A stretch of 9,401 bases of DNA from Lachnospiraceae bacterium. Its GTDB lineage: Bacteria; Bacillota_A; Clostridia; Lachnospirales; Lachnospiraceae. The stretch covers positions 1 through 9,401 of the forward strand of contig JAFZJK010000075.1 of NCBI GenBank assembly GCA_017553965.1, given 5' to 3'. A program made the position numbers and the translations under genes. The notes beneath the pieces were generated by a model, which worked only from the letters and a program-made list of their open reading frames with translations, did not search any database and had not been told where the DNA came from. Shown here piece by piece: positions 6,583 through 9,401 of the stretch (positions are counted from its first letter, which is position 1; each line of letters starts with the position of its first letter).

Positions 6583-6611
6583 ATTATAGCACTAAAAATG
6601 ATAAAAAACAA
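6583..6611 (-). promoter_or_regulatory. Promoter of the AraC-family gene
   Basis: On the - strand, TTGTTT (6611-6606), a 17-base spacer ending TGC, and TATAAT (6588-6583) form a consensus extended -10 promoter. The predicted start near 6576 gives a leader of about 25 bases, which agrees with translation from 6551. Confidence 0.75.
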
Positions 6612-6623
6612 AGCTTTTTTTAT

Positions 6624-6652
6624 TTGACTTCGATTGTTTTTTTTGAGATAAT
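6624..6652 (+). promoter_or_regulatory. Promoter of the MFS-like membrane operon
   Basis: TTGACT (6624-6629), a 17-base spacer and GATAAT (6647-6652) predict a start near 6659, leaving a leader of about 95 bases. The -35 boxes of this promoter and the opposing AraC-gene promoter are only 12 bases apart, so the two polymerase sites are back to back. Confidence 0.7.
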
Positions 6653-6677
6653 GAAATCGGAGTGATCAGTAGTTATT

Positions 6678-6722
6678 TGATGCATCATTTTGTTACTTAA
6701 GGAAATGCGGAAAACGTTTCCG
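6678..6722. promoter_or_regulatory. Two palindromes downstream of the operon promoter, possible operators
   Basis: TGATGCATCA (6678-6687) is a perfect 10-base palindrome. CGGAAA-ACG-TTTCCG (6708-6722) is a 15-base inverted repeat resembling LacI/GalR-family operators centred on CG. It matches only the core of a catabolite-response (cre) site and misses the leading T. Both lie in the transcribed leader, where a bound repressor would block elongation. Confidence 0.4.
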
Positions 6723-6754
6723 GGTTACTATGATAAGCGGAAGAAAACGGGATT

Positions 6755-7798
6755 ATGAAAACAAAGAACCATATCGGACTTATGTACTTTATAGTACATT
6801 TTATAATTGAGATAACCTGTTATTATATAGCATTTTCATATGTGAATGACGCACAGTTTATGATTCTTGCGTTTCTTTACGATATGCTCGCTTTCATCCC
6901 CGAAGGCTTTTACGGGATGCTGAATGATATAGGATTAAAGATACACTTCGGTTATATAGGCATGATAATAGCCGGAGCTGCGCTTCTGATGTTTGCATTT
7001 GATGTGAAGCCTGTTATAGCCATAGTGACAGTAGCCATAGGTAACGGCATGATACATGTGCAGGGGGCCCAGATGACTTTAAGGTCTTCAGGAGGTAAGA
7101 TGTTCCCGAGCGCATTGTATGTGGCGGGCGGTTCATTCGGCGTGGTTACCGGAAGACTGCTGGCAGCAGGCGGGGTACCTGTGGTGCCTGTCATCATCAT
7201 ACACTGTCTTATGGTCATACCCATTATACTCGCTGATAAGCAGAAGGAGAGAGTATTGGCGGGAGAGCTTGCAGACTACAACTACGCGGACGAGAAGACC
7301 GGGCGGGGACTCGTGATAGGCATAGCAGTTTTCATAGTGATATTGAGGGCTTATATGGGCAGTGTCGTTCCCACATCATGGAATGATGACTCCGTGACGC
7401 TGATACTTCTGTTTTCTTCCTTAGGACTCGGCAAAGCCCTGGGCGGGTACCTGATAGATAAGATAGGTATGAGGATTACTGTATTTATCAGCACCATATG
7501 TTCACTGCCGTTTCTGATATTCGGCGATAAGCTCATGGTGGTCTCCCTAATAGGGCTTATGCTTTTCAGTATGACTATGGCGGTAGCTCTGGGACTTCTG
7601 GTATCCGTTATGAAGGAGTATCCGGGTCTCGCCTTCGGACTGACCACAGTGGGATTGTTTTTCGGAGTATTTATCGCAGCATTTATAAAATTTGACGATC
7701 TGTTTGTAAACTGCGTGAGCTTAGCTGTTATGACACTTATCAGCTACTTTGCATTAAGGCTTATAATCCGGAAAGATAAGAAAAATGGAAGTAATTAG
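6755..7798 (+). CDS. MFS-like polytopic membrane transporter
   Basis: A 347-residue, almost wholly hydrophobic protein with about 11 membrane segments. It is shorter than the usual ~400 residues of major facilitator transporters. GGYLIDKIGMR (230-240) matches the MFS motif A loop (GxLaDrxGrr), here at the start of the second half. The first half carries a related, degenerate loop near residues 50-61 (PEGFYGMLNDIG). A charged central loop (161-183, DKQKERVLAGELADYNYADE) separates the two halves. The ribosome binding site is weak (purine-rich GCGGAAG and ACGGGA, no clear GGAGG). The last codons overlap the next gene by 14 bases, so translation is probably coupled. Substrate is not recognisable. 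A divergent cupin-AraC regulator suggests uptake or efflux of a small metabolite such as a sugar, but that is inference. Confidence 0.7.
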   Translation: MKTKNHIGLMYFIVHFIIEITCYYIAFSYVNDAQFMILAFLYDMLAFIPEGFYGMLNDIGLKIHFGYIGMIIAGAALLMFAFDVKPVIAIVTVAIGNGMIHVQGAQMTLRSSGGKMFPSALYVAGGSFGVVTGRLLAAGGVPVVPVIIIHCLMVIPIILADKQKERVLAGELADYNYADEKTGRGLVIGIAVFIVILRAYMGSVVPTSWNDDSVTLILLFSSLGLGKALGGYLIDKIGMRITVFISTICSLPFLIFGDKLMVVSLIGLMLFSMTMAVALGLLVSVMKEYPGLAFGLTTVGLFFGVFIAAFIKFDDLFVNCVSLAVMTLISYFALRLIIRKDKKNGSN

Positions 7799-8135
7799 AC
7801 AATTGGCTTTAACCCTTGCACTCACATTGGTCATTGAGATAACCCTGGCGGTGCTGTTAAGGGTAAGAGGTACTTTTGATATCATATTTTTGATACTTAT
7901 CAACTGTATAACCAACCCGACCGTAAATGTCATATACGGCCTTATAATAGGGTGTACCGATATAGAGGCGTGGAGTTTCGCGGGCTGGGTGGTCGTGCTC
8001 ATACTGGAGTTTCTGGTATGGATAGCAGAGGCGTTAATGATAAAGAAACTGTTGGAATATAAGAGGATTAAGCCGATGCTGTTATCGTTGATACTTAATG
8101 TGTCTTCGTTCCTTATAGGGCTTGTGATATTTTAA
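7785..8135 (+). CDS. Conserved small membrane protein, four predicted helices
   Basis: A 116-residue membrane protein with helices at about 2-26, 32-55, 62-89 and 98-116. Several polar residues lie within or beside the helices: E18 in the first, NCITNPTVN (40-48) in the second, and E75 and E82 in the third. Acidic residues and an NP break inside helices usually mark a functional, possibly transporting or ion-binding, protein rather than random hydrophobic sequence. The start codon lies inside the end of the transporter gene (14-base overlap), with GGAAAGA upstream as a modest ribosome site. I have the impression that similar short proteins are common in Clostridia, but I cannot name the family and assign no function. 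A partner subunit of the MFS-like protein is plausible from the overlap. Confidence 0.7.
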   Translation: MEVIRQLALTLALTLVIEITLAVLLRVRGTFDIIFLILINCITNPTVNVIYGLIIGCTDIEAWSFAGWVVVLILEFLVWIAEALMIKKLLEYKRIKPMLLSLILNVSSFLIGLVIF

Positions 8136-8149
8136 AGGTGGTGAGTAGT

Positions 8150-8428
8150 ATGATGGGGATGGTTTATTTTCTTGATGTATTGGGATACGCAGGACTATTA
8201 TTAATATATGGTTTGCCGGCGGTTTTATTTGTAATATTATGTGTACTTGGGATAATAACTGCAAGTGCATATGATGCATATAAGAATAATACCACAAAAG
8301 CTTCCGGAGAACCTAAATGTACGAAAAAAAAGTTAAAGACATTGATCATTATTGATGTCGTTTATGGTGTTTTGATGTTGGGTACTATTATTTCGATCGT
8401 TTTATTTATTAATGGAGTTTTATTTTAG
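8150..8428 (+). CDS. Small hypothetical membrane protein, two helices
   Basis: A 92-residue protein not recognised as any family. A long hydrophobic helix or pair covers about 4-40 (after YFLDVLGYAG). A charged, lysine-rich hydrophilic stretch follows (AYDAYKNNTT to KKKLKT, about 41-67). A second hydrophobic helix (LIIIDVVYGVLMLGTIISIVLF) reaches nearly to the C-terminus. AAGGTGGTGA precedes the ATG pair at 8150/8153. GTG codons at 8138 and 8141 are in frame but overlap the ribosome site, so 8150 is preferred. It starts 14 bases after the preceding stop. Its sequence is visibly more AT-rich than its neighbours. The N-terminal YFLD followed by a hydrophobic run is shared with the next small gene. 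Confidence 0.6.
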   Translation: MMGMVYFLDVLGYAGLLLIYGLPAVLFVILCVLGIITASAYDAYKNNTTKASGEPKCTKKKLKTLIIIDVVYGVLMLGTIISIVLFINGVLF

Positions 8429-8465
8429 TGTGTGTTCCGGCAATAGTTATCTTGGAGGAATAGGT

Positions 8466-8678
8466 ATGGATATAGGATATTTTCTTGATATGATGGATCC
8501 GGGAGCATTGGTGACGGTCCTAATTGTGCCGCTGATCGTTTTAATACTTGTGGTGGTCTGGGCAATCATTATTATATGTAAGATTGTATCAGATAGAAAA
8601 GCTGATAAGATGGATCCTAATGTCAGACCGGCGGATTGGGCAGAAAATCGAAATGAAGAAAAAGATATTGACAATTAG
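8466..8678 (+). CDS. Small hypothetical single-pass membrane protein
   Basis: A 70-residue protein of unknown function. The short N-terminus MDIGYFLDMMDPG leads into one strongly hydrophobic helix (about 14-42, VLIVPLIVLILVVVWAIIIIC). A basic patch follows (KIVSDRKADK), then a polar, acidic tail ending in EEKDIDN. The basic residues after the helix suggest the tail is cytoplasmic. GGAGG (8454-8458) lies 7 bases before this ATG, which favours it over an 18-codon longer frame from 8412 that would overlap the previous gene. The gene begins 37 bases after the previous stop. No terminator follows, and its last codons contain the -35 box of the ileS promoter. Being short and unrecognised it could be poorly conserved, but its ribosome site and operon position support a real gene. 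Confidence 0.6.
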   Translation: MDIGYFLDMMDPGALVTVLIVPLIVLILVVVWAIIIICKIVSDRKADKMDPNVRPADWAENRNEEKDIDN

Positions 8679-8696
8679 GGCAAAATGTACTAATAT
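8668..8696 (+). promoter_or_regulatory. ileS promoter
   Basis: A perfect TTGACA (8668-8673), a 17-base spacer and TAATAT (8691-8696) predict a start near 8703, about 15 bases before the T-box leader. The -35 box lies inside the last codons of the 70-residue membrane protein gene. Confidence 0.75.
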
Positions 8697-8717
8697 TCGT
8701 TCTATGTATAGGCAAAA

Positions 8718-8983
8718 ACGATGATGGAGACAGTAGCGCGTACAGGAAAAGCACAGTGAGCCTGCGGCAGTGGAAAGCAGGTATGAGTACTTACGAGGTG
8801 AACATCACTCCGGAGTTTTATGACTGAACCGGCAGTAGGTCATAACGGTTTCCCCCGTTACAGGGATCGGCATGAAAGCGGAAAGTGCCTGCTTACAGGG
8901 ATTTTTGCGGAGTGCTTACAAAATAGGTGGTTAAAATACGGCGGCTGTATTCCTGTTTTGGAGTAGAGCCGCTTACTTTTTTC
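8718..8983 (+). ncRNA. Isoleucine T-box leader (tRNA-Ile-sensing antitermination element)
   Basis: T-box leaders bind uncharged cognate tRNA and let transcription continue into the synthetase gene. Stem I is recognisable. GAGACAGTA begins it, and CAGTGAGCCTGC with GCAGG forms its distal arm. The specifier loop GTGAACATCACTCC carries the Ile codon AUC at 8804-8806. TAACGG (8843-8848) and CCGTTA (8855-8860) form a stem III-like hairpin. The T-box proper is AGGTGGTTAAAATACGGCGG from 8925, with TGGT (8928-8931) complementary to the ACCA end of tRNA-Ile. The terminator pairs GCGGCT (8941-8946) with AGCCGC (8967-8972), with an inner TATTCC/GGAGTA stem, followed by TTACTTTTTT. The T-box stretch departs from the common GGGTGGNACCGCG form. 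Together with ileS immediately downstream, identity is clear. It fills the 320-base gap between genes. Confidence 0.92.
8941..8983 (+). terminator. T-box-controlled terminator in front of ileS
   Basis: The outer stem GCGGCT/AGCCGC and the inner stem TATTCC/GGAGTA (one G-U pair) are followed by a U-rich tail ending at about 8982. Its left arm overlaps the 3' part of the T-box sequence, so formation is mutually exclusive with the antiterminator. Confidence 0.88.
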
Positions 8984-8998
8984 AGAGGAGGAAAGAAT

Positions 8999-9401
8999 AT
9001 GTTCAAAAAAGTTACCACCGACATGAATTTTGTCGAGAGAGAAAAACAGGTGGAGCAGTTCTGGAAAGATGAAGATATCTTTAAGAAAAGCATGAAGCTC
9101 CGTGAAGGCTGCCCTACATATACCTTCTATGACGGACCGCCTACAGCAAACGGCAAGCCGCACATCGGCCACGTGCTTACCCGTGTTATAAAGGATATGA
9201 TCCCCAGATACCAGACCATGAAGGGTAAGTTTGTTCCCCGTAAGGCTGGTTGGGATACCCATGGACTTCCCGTAGAGCTTGAAGTAGAGAAGATGCTCGG
9301 TCTTAACGGCAAGGATCAGATCGAGCAGTACGGTATGGAGCCCTTCATCAAGAAGTGTAAGGAATCCGTATGGAAATATAAGGGAATGTGGGAGGATTTC
9401 T
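8999..9401 (+). CDS. ileS: Isoleucyl-tRNA synthetase, N-terminal part (runs off the window)
   Basis: Class I synthetase that charges tRNA-Ile with isoleucine. Only 134 residues are visible; the full family is about 1,000 residues. The N-terminal segment contains [16 protein letters not shown], with the ATP-binding HIGH motif at 55-58. [14 protein letters not shown] follows at 85-98. This form of the latter motif, with PVELEVEK rather than PIE followed by a different sequence, is the one I associate with the eukaryote-like type 2 IleRS found in many Clostridia. GAGGAGG lies 7 bases before the ATG at 8999. Expression is controlled by the upstream Ile T-box. The 3' end is truncated by the window edge, not by mutation. 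Confidence 0.96.
   Translation, partial: MFKKVTTDMNFVEREKQVEQFWKDEDIFKKSMKLREGCPTYTFYDGPPTANGKPHIGHVLTRVIKDMIPRYQTMKGKFVPRKAGWDTHGLPVELEVEKMLGLNGKDQIEQYGMEPFIKKCKESVWKYKGMWEDF

Noticed and set aside
6552..6611. N-terminal extension of the AraC-family protein
   Set aside because: It includes a consensus TATAAT promoter element, and GGAGGT directly precedes the ATG at 6551.
6708..6722. Calling the palindrome a definite CcpA cre site
   Set aside because: It matches only the core G-AA-CG-T--C; the leading W-T and trailing W of the consensus are missing, so it is reported only as operator-like.
8412..8465. Longer start for the 70-residue membrane protein, overlapping the previous gene
   Set aside because: There is no ribosome site before 8412, and a strong GGAGG is correctly spaced before 8466.
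8858..9262. 134-codon reverse-strand open frame across the T-box and the ileS start
   Set aside because: It is antisense to clear T-box and IleRS sequence and has no recognisable product.

Overview
The window looks like chromosomal DNA of a low-to-mid GC Clostridia species, most likely a member of the Lachnospiraceae. The grounds are strong AGGAGG-type ribosome binding sites, a MecA adaptor, an isoleucine T-box leader in front of an IleRS of the type common in Clostridia, and rhomboid and YegS-type lipid kinase sequences of Firmicutes style. The assignment to family is inference, because no rRNA or other taxonomic marker is present. I see no tRNA, CRISPR array, insertion sequence or phage gene.

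Layout. (1) 2-997, + strand: the 3' part of a mannitol dehydrogenase-family oxidoreductase (hexuronate or polyol metabolism), entering from the left edge. A bidirectional terminator at about 1021-1046 separates it from the convergent mecA. (2) 1051-1785, - strand: mecA, the ClpC adaptor, with a good promoter and a 5'-leader hairpin. (3) 1978-3870, + strand, divergent from mecA: a two-gene operon. The first gene fuses a Ser/Thr-kinase-like domain to a MinD/ParA-like domain. The second is a stand-alone relative of that second domain. Both MinD-like domains lack the Walker A lysine. This is the least familiar module in the window. (4) 3871-4088: a non-coding stretch with a palindrome, a two-level hairpin and a promoter. 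(5) 4089-5645, + strand: a YegS/DagK-like lipid kinase followed by a rhomboid protease, closed by a strong bidirectional terminator. (6) 5709-6551, - strand: an AraC-family regulator with an N-terminal cupin. (7) 6755-8678, + strand, divergent from the AraC gene: a four-gene membrane operon (an MFS-like transporter and three small membrane proteins). (8) 8668-8983: a promoter and an isoleucine T-box leader (specifier AUC) controlling (9) ileS, from 8999 and running off the right edge.

How the parts may work together. The T-box and ileS form a complete, well understood tRNA-Ile-sensing unit. The AraC regulator and the divergent membrane operon share a 203-base intergenic region with back-to-back promoters and palindromes, so the regulator probably controls the transporter; the ligand is unknown. 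The lipid kinase and rhomboid are probably co-transcribed membrane functions. The kinase/MinD-like pair has no recognisable partner genes in the window, so its job cannot be read from context. Its position beside mecA may be incidental.

Several start codons were moved downstream from the longest open frame because ribosome binding sites or promoters fall inside the longer versions (mecA, the AraC gene, and the 92- and 70-residue membrane proteins).
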